This document shows, in pieces, positions 21,368 to 32,105 of a DNA stretch of 64,000 nucleotides. The DNA is from Impatiens glandulifera. Taxonomy: Eukaryota > Streptophyta > Magnoliopsida > Ericales > Balsaminaceae. How positions within the stretch are numbered: the first letter of the stretch is position 1; each line of letters opens with the position of its first letter. The stretch is taken from positions 119,749,877-119,813,876 of the forward strand of contig NC_061862.1 in assembly GCF_907164915.1 (NCBI RefSeq), in the 5' to 3' direction. A program made the position numbers and the translations under genes. The notes beneath the pieces were generated by a model that worked only from the letters and a program-made list of their open reading frames with translations, made no database searches and was not told the origin of the DNA.

Positions 21368-22132
21368 ATGTCTTCTCTCACTGCAAAATCTCTTCAAATA
21401 GATTTTGAATTTGTCTCCTCCCTGGTGATTACAGAAATTGTTACAATGTTTCAATCTCTAAAAACTTCTGGGATAAAGATGTTTCTGCGTACCCACTGCA
21501 TCTTTCACGAACAGGCGGTTCGTGAATTCTTTGAAACTCCTAGATTTTATCACAACAAGTATATTTGTGTGACTATTCTTGGCAAAAATGTTTGTTTCTT
21601 AGAGGAAACATTGTCCATGTTCTTCAGGCTTCCAACTAAAGGGATCTATGAGTTTCCTCTTTCCTCTGATGAAATTTTGTCCGAGATGAAAGTTGTTTTC
21701 TTGGATCAATCATTTGAATGGAATCTCTTTCCTATCGCCTCTCACGGAAAGAATTCCTGTCTGAAAGTTGAGTTTTCTCTACTCAACGACATCATTTCAA
21801 AATCTATTCTTGCTATGGATTGTTCCTACATCTACTGCAACAAAGTCTTTGAAATAATGGTGGCCATCACAAGGGGTGTAGCAATTAATTGGTTGAAATT
21901 TCTTTTCAATAATCTGGTAAAGATGATTTCTTCTCCAAAGAATCTCTATGGATATGATGCTCCTCTCAGCACGTTACTTTGTTGTCTCCTCTCTGAAGCT
22001 GGACACAGTGTTCGCTTCAATCAATCTAGAGTCTTAAACAACCAAAAGGTTCTTGACTATGTTCTACGGGTAGGTAGGCTCAGGTTGAAGAGACAAAATC
22101 AGGCAGCCTACTTGGATGAAAGGACATATTAG
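21368..22132 (+). CDS. RE4 pol-distal ORF (PDO), intact, 254 aa
   Basis: Uninterrupted extra gene after pol; function unknown. The start is the first ATG after the leader and aligns with the RE2 and RE5 starts through the shared N-terminal motif SLQIDFEFVSS. Then: FQSLKTSGIKMFL (about residues 28-40), HEQAVREFFETPRFY (47-61), an EET...FRLPTKGIYEF block (75-94), CLKVEFSLLNDIISKS (about 130-146), VFEIMVAITRGVAINW (160-175), YGYDAPLS (about 196-203), and a basic tail (RLRLKRQ). There is no signal peptide, membrane segment or catalytic motif. It is shorter than the RE7 homologue, which has a long charged extension. Being open in an element with heavily decayed pol is unusual. Alternatives: an env-like position-mate of SIRE elements (no membrane anchor supports that), or a DNA-binding accessory factor. 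Confidence 0.75.
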   Translation: MSSLTAKSLQIDFEFVSSLVITEIVTMFQSLKTSGIKMFLRTHCIFHEQAVREFFETPRFYHNKYICVTILGKNVCFLEETLSMFFRLPTKGIYEFPLSSDEILSEMKVVFLDQSFEWNLFPIASHGKNSCLKVEFSLLNDIISKSILAMDCSYIYCNKVFEIMVAITRGVAINWLKFLFNNLVKMISSPKNLYGYDAPLSTLLCCLLSEAGHSVRFNQSRVLNNQKVLDYVLRVGRLRLKRQNQAAYLDERTY

Positions 22133-22362
22133 GATTCCGTCTCCCAATGATGTTAAAAAAGGGGAAAAGGGAAAAGACTGGCCTTAGACTTAGGAGGAAA
22201 GAAAATCTTTTGTTGATCTTTTACTGTTTTTGAAAATCTCTTTATTATCGATCATGTCATGTGTCCTCAAATATCAATATATGATCTTTTGTTTTTAACT
22301 TCTTGATGATTATCAAATTTGCATATACAATCTTAATCTTTTATTTAATGTTTTAACATCAT
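22133..22362. other. RE4 3' untranslated spacer
   Basis: AT-rich, non-coding. It leads to the polypurine tract and holds no motif array. Confidence 0.6.
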
Positions 22363-22377
22363 CAAAAAGGGGGAAAT
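22363..22377 (+). other. RE4 polypurine tract
   Basis: AAAAAGGGGGAAAT directly before the 3' LTR start TGTTGGG. Confidence 0.88.
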
Positions 22378-24202
22378 TGTTGGGTCAAGTTATTTTGACT
22401 AACGTTATTTTAATGATGTATTAGTAAAACTTTGATTAAGAATGAAACTAAGCCGTCAAATTGTTTTTGTGCAGGTGCATCAAAATATGCTAAATTAGAC
22501 TTGGTCTGAAAAATGCTAATTAGACGTGTTTCCAGTTAGACGTGCATTCTAACAAATACATAGTAAGACGTACATTCTAACAAATACGTAGTTAGACGTG
22601 TAATTTAACAGATACATAGTTAAACATGTAGTCTAACAAATACGTAGTTAACCGTACAATCTAACAAATGTGTAGTTAGACGTGCAATCTAACAGATGCA
22701 TAGTTAGATGTGCAGTTTAACAGATACGTAGTTAGACGTGTTGTCTAACAGATACGTAGTTAGACGTGTAGTCTAACAGATACATAGTTAGACGTGCAGT
22801 ATAACAAATACATAGTTAGACATGCAGTCTAATTGATTTGTAGTTAGACATGCATTCTAACAGATATGTAGTTAGACGTGAAGTCTAACAGATACGTAGT
22901 TAGACGTGTAGTCTAACATATACGTAGTTAGATGTGCAGTCTAACATATACATAGTTAGACCTGCAGTCTAACAGATACATAGTTAGATGTACAGTCAAA
23001 CAAATGCGTAGTTAGATGTGCAATCTAATAGATACGTAGTTAGATGTGCAGTCTAACAAATACGTAGTTAGACATGCAGTCTAACATATACGTAGTTAAA
23101 CATGCAGTCTAACAGTTACGTAGTTAGACGTGCAGTCTAACAGATATGTAGTTAGACGTGCAATCTAACAGAAACGTAGTTAGACGTGTAGTCTAACAGA
23201 TACGTAGTTAGACGTGCAGTCTAATAGATGAAAGTTAGACGCTTGCGTCTAACTCCTTCAGACAAGTCTGAAGTGAAACATAGTTAGACGTGTCGTCTAA
23301 CTCTATTAAACTTGGTGGTTTAATAGATCCCGCTATTAGACGTGGACGTCTAACTTCCTTAGACTTGGTAGTCTAATGGAGCACGTCTAATGCCTCGCTT
23401 CAGCAGTTGCTTGAAGTCAGCATCCGTCTACCCGCAATCAACTAACTGTACGCTACTCCTACTCCCACTGATCCATGCAGTTCAGTACGACAGGCAGTTG
23501 CATTCAATGAATGAATTACACGTAAGTAAATATTCCTTCCTCTACTTGTTTCTTGCAGAACAAATCTGGAAGAATGTTTGGCGCACTACTAGATTAATAC
23601 GACCACGATTCTTGTGTTTAGAGCCTGATGTACTATTGTACTATGGGAGGCTTTCCAATGGACGCTCGCCACGTTTCAATGTAAAAGATTCGACCGTTGG
23701 TGCCTCCTTTCTATATAAAGATCCTCAAGGATAACGAACGAGCTGCTGGTCTTTCACACTGTCTCAAAAACTGTTGTTTGCTTGCTCACTTGTTTACTCA
23801 TTTTGTACATCATCTTCAAGAGAGAAATAGAATAAAAAATATTGTCTAGCTGAGTGATATTCTTAAACATATTGTAAGTGGAACAAAGTCTGTTCGGTTC
23901 AACATTTAGTTAGCTAATAAAGTGTATTTGATTCAAATAAGTATAGTCAATTTTTCTGTTTGTTGGAAGAAGGGGTTAAGTAGGAGAGTTTGCTCCGAAC
24001 ATTCTGTCATTTCTTCTCTCATTGGTTCTTAGCTTTAAACATGAGCAAACGTTTCCGCACTTGAATCTCTTCAAGAGTTTGCAAGGGTTTGTGAAGAATA
24101 GAAAGTGATATTAATCCCTAACAGGATTTCTATCAAACCGTTTTCAAAAAGTTGTAATCAATACTTAGACCCTAGTCTCTATTGATTACACTGATCCTAT
24201 CA
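22378..24202 (+). repeat. RE4 3' LTR (1825 bp)
   Basis: Same ends as 14569-15887 but 506 bp longer, explained by 18 extra 28-bp units. The TATA box is at 23712-23720, the conserved block at 23961-24004 (here TTAAGTAG instead of TGACGTAG), and the hairpin at 24060-24075. Confidence 0.93.
22535..23231 (+). repeat. 28-bp array in RE4 3' LTR, about 25 units
   Basis: The same unit as in the 5' LTR, repeated about 25 times with scattered point changes (697 bp divided by 28). Nearly every unit keeps the inverted TTAGAC/GTCTAA half-sites or a one-base variant. Confidence 0.92.
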
Positions 24203-24290
24203 AAACATTTTGGCCGAACTCTGTTATTAAATTCTATTGTTGTGTTGTTTCGTTTGTTTCTTATTTTTTTTTCTATCAGGTTTTCCCCAA
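24203..24290 (+). repeat. RE3 5' LTR, right part
   Basis: Continues from AAACA after RE4 and ends shortly before the primer site at 24295. Together with 14333-14568 it would make an LTR of roughly 0.32 kb. Confidence 0.7.
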
Positions 24291-24294
24291 GAAG

Positions 24295-24306
24295 TGGTAT
24301 CAGAGC
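24295..24306 (+). other. RE3 primer-binding site
   Basis: TGGTATCAGAGC, a perfect match to the canonical initiator tRNA-Met site. Confidence 0.9.
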
Positions 24307-24324
24307 CGAAGGTTCATCCTTGGC

Positions 24325-25260
24325 ATGGAGGCTAAGTCTTCAAAAGGGGCATCAACTCCTTCGTCACCCTAGACGAGGACACCGATGTCAAATTTGATGT
24401 TTGCGGTGAAAATCTTTGATGGAACTGGGCATTATGACATGTGGCAAGGTGAGGTTCTAGATTGTATTTTTTAGTAGATTTTGCTATTGAGGTTGGAAAA
24501 CCAAACAATATAGAAGAAAAAGAATGGAGTATCATGAATCGATTGGCGTGCAAAACAATTCAATCATACATGTCTAGAGAGCAGAAGTATGCCTTACCGA
24601 AAGAAACTTCTACGCAGAAACTGTGGCAAGCATTAGAGGATAAATTTATGAAGAAGAGTGGTCAAAATAAAATCCTTATAAAGAAGTGGTTGTTCCGATT
24701 TGATTACTAGTCAGGTACTACTATAAATGAATATATTACTAGGTTTAATCAATTGGTAGCAGATCTGTTAAACATTGATGTTATGTTTGAGGATGAAGAT
24801 CTTGCTTTGATGTTTCTATTGTCCCTTCCTAATGAATTTGAACACTTTAAAACAACGTTACTTCATGGGAAGGGAAATGTTTCTATTGATGCTATAAGTT
24901 CTTCTTTATATAGTCATGAATTGAAAAAGCATGACAAATGGAAAAACAAAATAGGTACAACAGATGAAGCATTGGTGGTCAGGGGCCGTTAGCAAAGCAA
25001 ATCAGAAGGGACAGAAGGAAGATTTGAAAGTAGAATATCCAAAGATGAATGTGCTTTTTGTTGTGAGAAAGGACATTGGAAGATTAACTGCCCAAAGTTG
25101 AAGAAGAAAGAGAAAGATCATAAAGATGCAAATATTGCAGAAATAAAGGTGATGCAGATTCAGAATACTCTTTATCAATGTCATACAAAACATCACATTC
25201 TAATGCGTGGATATTGGACTCAGCTTGCACTTATCATATGACACTATTTCGAAAATGATT
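24325..25260 (+). pseudogene. RE3 gag and protease start
   Basis: TNT1-type copia gag. MEAKSSKGAS at 24327, then KIFDGTGHYDMWQ, then ORFs at 24462-24710 (LWQALEDKFMKKSGQNK) and 24753-24992 (LLSLPNEFEHFKTTLLHGKG). A complete zinc knuckle, CAFCCEKGHWKINC, lies near 25048-25090 (C-x2-C-x4-H-x4-C). The protease motif WILDSACTYHM (about 25210) has DSAC. Stops and frameshifts are throughout. Confidence 0.83.
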
Positions 25261-26480
25261 CTTTGACTTTAAGGAACTAGATGATGTAGTTGTTTACATG
25301 GGAGATGGCAGTACATATAAAATAAAAGAGATATGTTCAATCAAACTAAGAAATGATGACGGATCCACCAGAATTATCTGAGATGTTCGGTATATACCGA
25401 ATATGATAAAGAATCTCATTTCTTTATGGGCCTTGAAGTGAAAAGTTCTACATGTGAAATTGGAAAATGGATTCTTAAGGTAATTTTCGGAGCACTAATG
25501 ATGTTGAAAGCTATTGGGAAAAGTAATAATTTTTATTACTATCAAGGTAGTACAGCTAATGGGACAACAATTGTATTAACTTCCGGGAGCAATAACGAAT
25601 TAGAGGCAACAAAGCTATGGCATATGCGATTGGGGCATGTTGGTGAGAAATATATGCAAACTCTTGTCAAGCAAGGATTTTTGAAAGGTACAAAAGTTTG
25701 TAAATTAGTTTTTTATAAACATGGTGTTTTGGGATAACAAAGCGGGTAAAATTTGGCACTACTATCCATAACACCAAGGGTATTTTGGACTATGTGCACT
25801 CAGATGTTTGGAGACCTGCTAAGACCCCATCTCTTGTAGGTAGACATTATTTTGTTACTTTTTTTGATGATTTTTCCAGAAGAGTATGGGTGTTTACGAT
25901 GAAGAATAAATGTGAAGTGTTTGAGATTTTTCTTAAATGGAAAACTCAAGTTGAAGACGAGACAAGAAGAAAGATCAAAGTTCTCCTGACTAATAAAGGT
26001 GGAGAATACAAGAATGATCCATTCCAGAAGTTATGCCAAGAGTGTGACATAGTTCGACACTTCACAGTCAAAAAATCACCACAACCGAATGGAGTATCGG
26101 AAATTATGAACAGAACATTGGTGGAGAAAGTTCGTTGTATGTTGTCTAATGCTGGGTTAGACAGGAAATTTTAGGCAGAAGCTGTGTCATACACGCAACA
26201 TTTGGTAAATTGTCTACCATCCTCTAAACTTGGTGGCAAGACTCCATTAGAGGTATGGTCTTGAAAACATGCAACTAATTATTATTTTTTGTGTATTTTC
26301 GGTTCTACCGCATATTATCATGTAGTTGAATCAAAGCTAGATCCACGAGAAAATAAGAATTTTTTTATGAGATTTACTACGTTAGTTAAAGATATCTCCT
26401 CTAGTGTTTGGATGCAAATAAAACTATTATCAGTAGAGACGTAACTTTTGACGATTATTCAATGTTGAATAAGGTAACAC
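25261..26480 (+). pseudogene. RE3 protease remainder and integrase, truncated
   Basis: Pre-integrase segment KLWHMRLGHVGEKYM (about 25615-25660), then catalytic D in LDYVHSDVW (25785 on), FDDFSRRVWVF, and LLTNKGGEY, where the second catalytic Asp is Asn. The third residue E is kept in GVSEIMNRTL (26090). After a stop, AEAVSYTQHLVNCLPSSKLGGKT and PRENKNFFMRFT follow. It stops abruptly near 26480 at the junction with RE5. No RT or 3' LTR is present. Confidence 0.85.
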
Positions 26481-26489
26481 CACACAAAA

Positions 26490-26566
26490 TTGATTGTAGA
26501 ATAGACTGAATCAAAGTCTACCTGCAAAGTATTGTGGAAAAAGGAAACAATCTTCTTGTCAGTCAT
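26490..26566 (-). pseudogene. RE5 PDO, N-terminal fragment
   Basis: From the ATG at 26566 the minus strand reads MTDKKIVSFFHNTLQVDFDS, matching the start region of the RE4 PDO (LQIDFEFV) and RE2 (IQVDFQSV). It is cut off after about 25 codons at the RE3 junction. Confidence 0.65.
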
Positions 26567-26684
26567 CTTTGAATATAAGAAACATATTAGAACAGAGAAA
26601 ATCAAGGTTTCTTAGAGAGAAGGCAGAGAGATTTAAGGTTTCAAGAAAGTAGGAAGCGTAAGAACTCCAAATACATGCATGATA

Positions 26685-26694
26685 TCTTTAAATA
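26685..26694 (-). promoter_or_regulatory. TATA-like box upstream of RE5 PDO
   Basis: The element strand reads TATTTAAAG, 128 bp before the PDO ATG at 26566. This matches the spacing seen in RE4 (121) and RE7 (129). Confidence 0.45.
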
Positions 26695-26699
26695 GAATT

Positions 26700-27410
26700 T
26701 GAACAGTCACATCTTTAACCGTCACTTTTTGAAAATAAATACCATCAATTAATTTTAGACGCCTTTTCCCAAAAGCAGTCATCATTAATTGAGGTTTTAC
26801 CAAAGTCTTAACAATTAATTGTAGGATATATTAGTCATTTTCTTTAAAATTGAAAGACACGTGTCTTCAAGTTATTCGAATTTAGAAAATGACTATTTTA
26901 CTGTTTGAACGGGAAAATTTGATGACAACACATACTTAGTTGACAATTATCCTCAATCGGTCTGAAGATGAAATGTCTAACGAGACACATAGTTATACGT
27001 CTAACTTACTGTCCACATTCTAGCGTCTAAGTTGAATAAGCGTCTATTTAGATGCAGGCGTCTAACTACGCTTGCCTTACGGACATCTAAACGTCTATTT
27101 AGACGTAGGTATCTAATTACGCTTGCACAACATGTGTCAAACGTGTGTCTGGTTAGACATAGGCGTCTAACTACGCTTTTCTTTTAGACGTCTAACCGGC
27201 GTTAGTTTTAAACAAAGACATTTATCCAAGCAATAAACACAGACTACTTAAGAAAATACACGTCTAAGTACTCGTTTTCTTTTAGACAACCTCATCTATT
27301 AGACCGAATAAAGCTTTCGTCTGCATACATCTATCTGAACTTATTACACATTAAATTTTCCCCTCAATTTATGCATGTTTAAAATCAAATAAATTATTTG
27401 AGGTCCTAAA
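26700..27410. other. RE5 spacer between RNase H and PDO
   Basis: About 700 bp, no gene. TTAGACG/CGTCTAA-type half-sites are concentrated at 26970-27300. It corresponds to the RE2 and RE4 spacers. Confidence 0.7.
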
Positions 27411-27419
27411 GACCCAAAA

Positions 27420-28020
27420 TTATTTTTAGGGAAGAAAAACTTAGTCTATGGGAGTGGTTTTGTGAACACGTGTGCCACTTGTTGATCTACTGGAGCATAA
27501 AATCAAAGGAGTGTGTTCAAAGTTTCCTCCATGCAGTTGTCCTGTATCACCTACACAAAAATGTATTTATAGCTCTTGGTACCCACATTCACTTGGGTCA
27601 TCGGTCAATCAGTCCCTTAGAAATTCATATTTAAGTTATTCTAATGGATTTCTCATTTTGTGTTGTGATTACTACATATGATTTAGGCTTAGCAAACGTC
27701 TTTTTGCAAGCAGCTGATCCATTAACCTTAGAGGATGGTTTTTGTTTAAAACTCCTTGACTTCTTGTCATGTTTTGGTTTGTCAGACTTGCTGGCTGCTT
27801 CCTTTCTAGGTTTCAGTCAGCTTAGAGTTGGCTTAACATATGTAATCTCATCCTTTCAGCTTAGATCCTCATAGCTTGGATCAGTTCCATTATCGATTAA
27901 ACTCCCTCTTACAAAATTTATTGGCTTAAACATGTCTGTTACCGAGTTTAACGTTTCACTGGACTTATCTGGGATAGCTTTGTCAAATCTTAAACCGGAT
28001 TTGCATTCAGCAGGCCTTAA
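27420..28020 (-). pseudogene. RE5 RNase H end joined to gag C-terminal part
   Basis: 27420-27500 on the minus strand reads VDQQVAHVFTKPLP, the conserved end of copia RNase H. From about 27550 rightwards the sequence is the basic gag tail (KSRSFKQKPSSK, ending KGLIDR near 27600). The junction near 27500-27550 therefore deletes protease, integrase and RT. Confidence 0.78.
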
Positions 28021-28029
28021 CAAACTAAT

Positions 28030-29370
28030 CTAATGTCTGACAGTTTCTCCAAACCTTGTCCAAGAACTGACCACATAAGTGAGACGTTGGTTTTCAGAAA
28101 ACATTGTTTGAATCTTTTCCTTGAGTTTCTCATTTTCAGATAAGAGCTCGATCATGTTGTTTTCAAAAAAAACTTTTGGTTCGGAAGTTTGAGATAAAAT
28201 AGGTTTATCGAATTCACATTTCGACCTTATTTCATTTTGAGAGTTTGATAACTTTCTGTACTCCATGACCATGTCATTTAGTGAAGATTAAGTCAACTTT
28301 TGTAAACTATTTTGAAGAGAAATCAAATACCTCAGAGTTTTCTTCATTTGCCATGAAGCAAGCAACCTCCTCATCATCACAATCGCTGGATGATGAGTCA
28401 TCTGAGTAGATGTAGATCCACTTAGCTTTGCTGTCAGCCGCCATGAGAGCCTTCAGCTCTTTCTCATTGTCCTTCTTCTTTTCATCACGCTTTGGCTTCC
28501 TACATTCTGACTTGAAGTGTCCTAGTTTATCACAGTTAAAAAATTTTAAGTTAGACTTATAGTTATTCTTATCATCATTGTTATTATTTAAAGAGCTTGA
28601 CTTAGTGTTGCTCTTCTTCATGAATTTTCCGAATTTCTTCACGAAGAGAGTCATCGTGTCGTTGCTGAGCTGCTGGGTAGATGTATTTACTTTAGTGGCA
28701 ACAGGTGCCTCTTTAGCGGTCACCGGTGCATTGGTTGGAATGACACATATCGAAAGCTTCTCTTCTTTCCTAGAGTTTATTTAAAACTCATAGGCCTTCA
28801 GATCGGCTAGTAGGTCAAAGAGCTCCATCTTGTTGAGATCTTTGGACTCCCTCATTACCATTGTCTTGATGTCCCACTCCCTGGGCAAAGAACGCATGAC
28901 TTTGATTGCAACCTCTCTGTTATTGTAAGTCTTGACTAAGGTGGAAAGAGTGGTGATGATCTTGTTGAATCTCCCATCGAACTCAGACATCGTCTCTCTA
29001 GGATGCATCTTGTTGTTGTCAAAGTACTGTGTGGAAACCATGAGCTTCTTCTAAAATTTGAGTCAATCTCTCTAAAATTTCTTTGGCAGAATTGCATGAG
29101 ATGATGTAGTTGAACATGTTGTCGTCTAGAGTCTTGTACAGAATATCCATGGCCAGGTTGTCGAGGTTGTTCTTCCTCTTGTCTTCGCCGGTCTATTAAG
29201 ATCTTTCTTTCTCGATCTTTATCGGACCTTCGGTGATGACAAGCCACATGTCATCATTTATGGCATATAAATGAGCATGGACTTTCTTCTTCCATACAAC
29301 ATAATTTTCGTTAAAGAACATGGGAACCTTGGTTGTAGCGGCCATCGACATAATTTGGATTATTTTGGTG
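28030..29370 (-). pseudogene. RE5 gag with zinc knuckle
   Basis: N-terminal MAATTKVPMFFNENYVVWKK (about 29343), ITEGPIKIEKERS. The central capsid part at 28781-29041 (MHPRETMSEFDGRFNKIITT, MRSLPREWDIKTMVMRES). The knuckle part at 28307-28723 (FFNCDKLGHFKSECRKPKR; the first Cys is replaced by Phe-Phe-Asn-Cys spacing, so only C-x4-H-x4-C remains). An acidic serine stretch (DDSSSSDCDDEEVACFM) and the coiled-coil part follow at 28030-28272. Frames are broken by several indels. This is the gag region missing in RE2 and RE4. Confidence 0.82.
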
Positions 29371-29389
29371 CTTAAGAATAGAAAACGAG

Positions 29390-29401
29390 GCTCTAATACC
29401 A
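29390..29401 (-). other. RE5 primer-binding site
   Basis: The element strand reads TGGTATTAGAGC, one mismatch to the initiator tRNA-Met site. No LTR follows; the adjacent bases belong to the RE6 PDO fragment. Confidence 0.8.
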
Positions 29402-29402
29402 C

Positions 29403-29580
29403 TTATTGAAAGCTGTAGCACAGTAGGTGTTGGTCACATCCTTTCCTAGGATGCCCCGACCGATGATATCATTGAGAAGCTGGTATTCAGCCCTCAATGA
29501 TGACCTAGCACCGTGGTCACTAACCGGATGGTTTGACAGAGAGAAGCTTAAGGAAATTTCGGCCTTTAGTCCGGTCGGAA
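29403..29580 (-). pseudogene. RE6 PDO, internal fragment (59 codons)
   Basis: One open frame reads VPTGLKAEISLSFS, then SLRAEYQLLNDIIGRGIL and YCATAFNK. It aligns with the RE2 block LKVEYALLSDIISKSLL...YCTKVF and the RE4 block LKVEFSLLNDIISKSIL...YCNKVF. It is fused directly to a broken RNase H (HSRT) upstream and to the RE5 primer site downstream. Confidence 0.8.
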
Positions 29581-31194
29581 CGTTCTAGAATGTAGAACCT
29601 GATTGTATGTGATTGCTATGGCACTTGTGTTATAACAGAATATCGGAGACTCTTCGGCTGTGATACCGAAATCCTTCAGTTGTTGTTGGATCCACATGAG
29701 TTGTGAAAAGCAACTTCCGGCTGCCAGATATTCAGCTTCTGCGGTTGACGTGGCAACCGATGTCTGTTTTTTGTTGTGCCATGACACAAGCCGATCACCT
29801 AGGAATTGGCATGTTCTGCTGGTACTCTTTCTGTCAACTTTAAAACCTACATAATCTGCATCCGAGTAGCTTGTGAGGTTGAAAGATGAGTCCTTTGGAT
29901 ACCACAGACCGACTTCAGGGGTTCCTTTAGTTATTTAAGGATTCGATTTGCGGCTGTGTAGTGAGACTGTTTTGGATAAGCCTGGAATCTTCCACATACT
30001 CCAACCGCAAACAGTCCATCCCAAATTTCTTTAGAAGTTCTTTTGTGTATTTGGGTTGACTGATGAAAGTTCCTCCTTCGAGTTGCTTAACCTGAAGGCC
30101 TAGGAAGAAGCTTAATTCTCCCATCATACTCATCTCAAATTTGTTAGTCATCAAGGTTGAGAATTTATCACATAGCTTAGGATCGGTTGAACCGAAGATG
30201 ATATCATCCACATATATTTGAACAAGTAGGATATGCTCATTTTTCTCAAATTTAAATAGTGTTTTATCCACCGAACCGATGGTGAAATCATGTTTTAACA
30301 GGAATGCGGTTAGTGTATCATACCAAGCTCTAGGAGCTTGTTTTAAACCGTATAGTGCTTTGTTTAAGCGGTATACATGATTAGGTAGGTCAACATTTTT
30401 AAAACCGGGTGGTTGTTCAACATATACCTCCTCACATAGGTCGCCATTCAAAAATGCACTTTTAACATCCATTTGAAAGACCTTAAAGTTTTTGAAAGCA
30501 GCAAAGGCTAGAAAAAATCCTAATTGCTTCAATCCTAGCTACAGGGGAAAATGATTCCTCAAAATTAGTGCCTTCTTCCTGTTTGTATCCTTGTGCCACT
30601 AATCTGGCTTTGTTCCTTGTGACCAAACCGTCTTCATTGAGTTTATTTCTGAATACCCATCTTGTTCCTATGACCGGTTGATCTTTCGGTCTAGGGACTA
30701 GGTACCAGACTTTATTACTCTCAAACTGGTTTAACTCTTCTTGCATTCCTAAGATCCAATCCGGATCTGACAATGCTTCATCCACTCTTTTCGGCTCAAT
30801 CTGGGATATAAAAACGGAATTAAAGTATTCCTCCAAAATTTGTCGCCTAGTTCGAACGGGTTTTGAAGGGTCACCTATAATTAGCTCAGGAGGATGATTT
30901 GTGTTCCTTTTGAGATTCGGTTCAGGAGTGTCTACCAAATCACCGTTTACTTGATCAAGGCTAGACATATCGGTAGGCTGAACAATGATGTCAGACCGAC
31001 CGATTTCCTCAGTTTGAACCGAGGTGTCAGCTTCCTACTGTGTGACAGCTTGATCCGGCTGGGTTTTATCATTACCCATTTGGTCATGGACAAACCGTCT
31101 GAAAACCGGAACCTCATCTTCACTATCAGAATGGATATTGTTGTTTTCAAATCTGTTGTGTAGATCAAAGGATGATGTAGTGTTACTTTCAACC
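29581..31194 (-). pseudogene. RE6 reverse transcriptase and RNase H
   Basis: 30483-30968 reads [49 protein letters not shown]. After a frameshift, 29927-30532 reads [32 protein letters not shown] and the intact active site YVDDIIFGST. A deletion near 30015 removes roughly 50 codons between KKFGMD and the VGVCGRFQ segment. RNase H continues at 29566-29787 (STAEAEYLAAGS) and is cut at HSRT. A linker with an acidic region and a TAG near 31036 precedes the RT. Confidence 0.87.
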
Positions 31195-31196
31195 GA

Positions 31197-32078
31197 TTAA
31201 TCGAATACAACATGAAGAGATTCCTCCACGGTAAAAGTTCTAGTGTTATACACTCTATATGCTTTACTAACTGCTGAGTAACCTAGCATGATCCCAATAT
31301 CGGATTTTGCATCAAAAGCAGATAGGTAGTTTTTGCCATTTCTGTGAATGTAACATTTACAGCCGAAAATTTTAAGATACCTAATGTTGGGAATCCTATC
31401 AAAGTATACTTCATACGGTGTTTTGTTGTGAAACTTGTTGATCAAGGACCGGTTTTGCGTGTAACATGCAGTATTGATAGCTTCAACCCAGAATTTTTGA
31501 GCAACACCCGAATCGGCTATCATGGACCTTGCGGCTTCCTTGAGAATTCGGTTCCTTCTCTCGGCAAGGCCGTTCTATTGAGGAGTCCTAGCACTAGACA
31601 ATTCGTGTCTAATACCGGATTCATCAAGAAATGCATTTAGAGTACTATTTGTAAATTCGGTTCCTCTATCACTCCTAATGTTGTTGATGCGTATTGATTT
31701 TTCATTTTGTAAACGTTTAAGCAATGTGATTAAATTTGATGCGGTTTCACGTTTAGATGCCAAAAATATTACCCATGTATAATCATCAACAACTACCATA
31801 GTGTAAAGCATGCCACCTAGGCTGTCGACCCTAATCGGTCCAAATAAATCCATGTGTAGAAGATCTAAACATCGGTTAGACTGAATGCGTCCTTTACTCT
31901 TAAAGGTTGACTTAGTTTGTTTACCCATTTGACATGCTGAACAAACTTTATCCTTATTGAATACTATATCAGGAATTTCTTCAACCATCTTTTTACCACG
32001 GATATAGTTTATGGTTTTCAGGTTTAGATGATTTAGCCTTTTATGCCATAGCCAGGTTTGATCGGTTTTAGGTACCAT
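31197..32078 (-). pseudogene. RE6 integrase
   Basis: Zinc-finger region WHKRLNHLNLKTINYI...CSACQMGKQ. Catalytic D in LHMDLFGPI, D in IRSDRGTEF, and E in GLAERRNR are all present. A TAG at 31572-31574 sits where the conserved PQQNG has its second Gln. The frame then continues to 31197 (FWVEAINTACYTQNRS, FGCKCYIHRNGK, ESLHVVFD) and stops at TAA. Only two nonsense codons interrupt an otherwise complete integrase. Confidence 0.88.
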
Positions 32079-32105
32079 ACAAACCGGATGTTCTACTTCA
32101 TTTTT

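Larger units (their letters stand above)
14569..24202 (+). mobile_element. RE4: full-length Ty1/copia element, 9.6 kb, with intact pol-distal ORF
   Basis: Plus-strand element with LTRs 14569-15887 and 22378-24202 and a perfect TSD, AAACA (14564-14568 and 24203-24207). It lies inside the LTR of RE3. Order: LTR, primer site, gag, protease, integrase, RT, RNase H, spacer, PDO, polypurine tract, LTR. Pol has at least nine in-frame stops, but the PDO is open. LTR ends and coding sequence place it in the same family as RE2. The first 160 bp of the two LTRs differ at about a dozen positions, so it is not young. Confidence 0.95.
26481..29402 (-). mobile_element. RE5: internally deleted copia element, minus strand
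   Basis: Contains a primer site (29390-29401), gag including a zinc knuckle, then jumps near 27500 directly to the last codons of RNase H, a spacer with TTAGAC/GTCTAA motifs, and the first codons of a PDO. Protease, integrase, RT and both LTRs are missing. The right end abuts the RE6 PDO fragment and the left end abuts RE3. Motif content links it to RE2 and RE4. It alone of that group retains the full gag. Confidence 0.8.
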
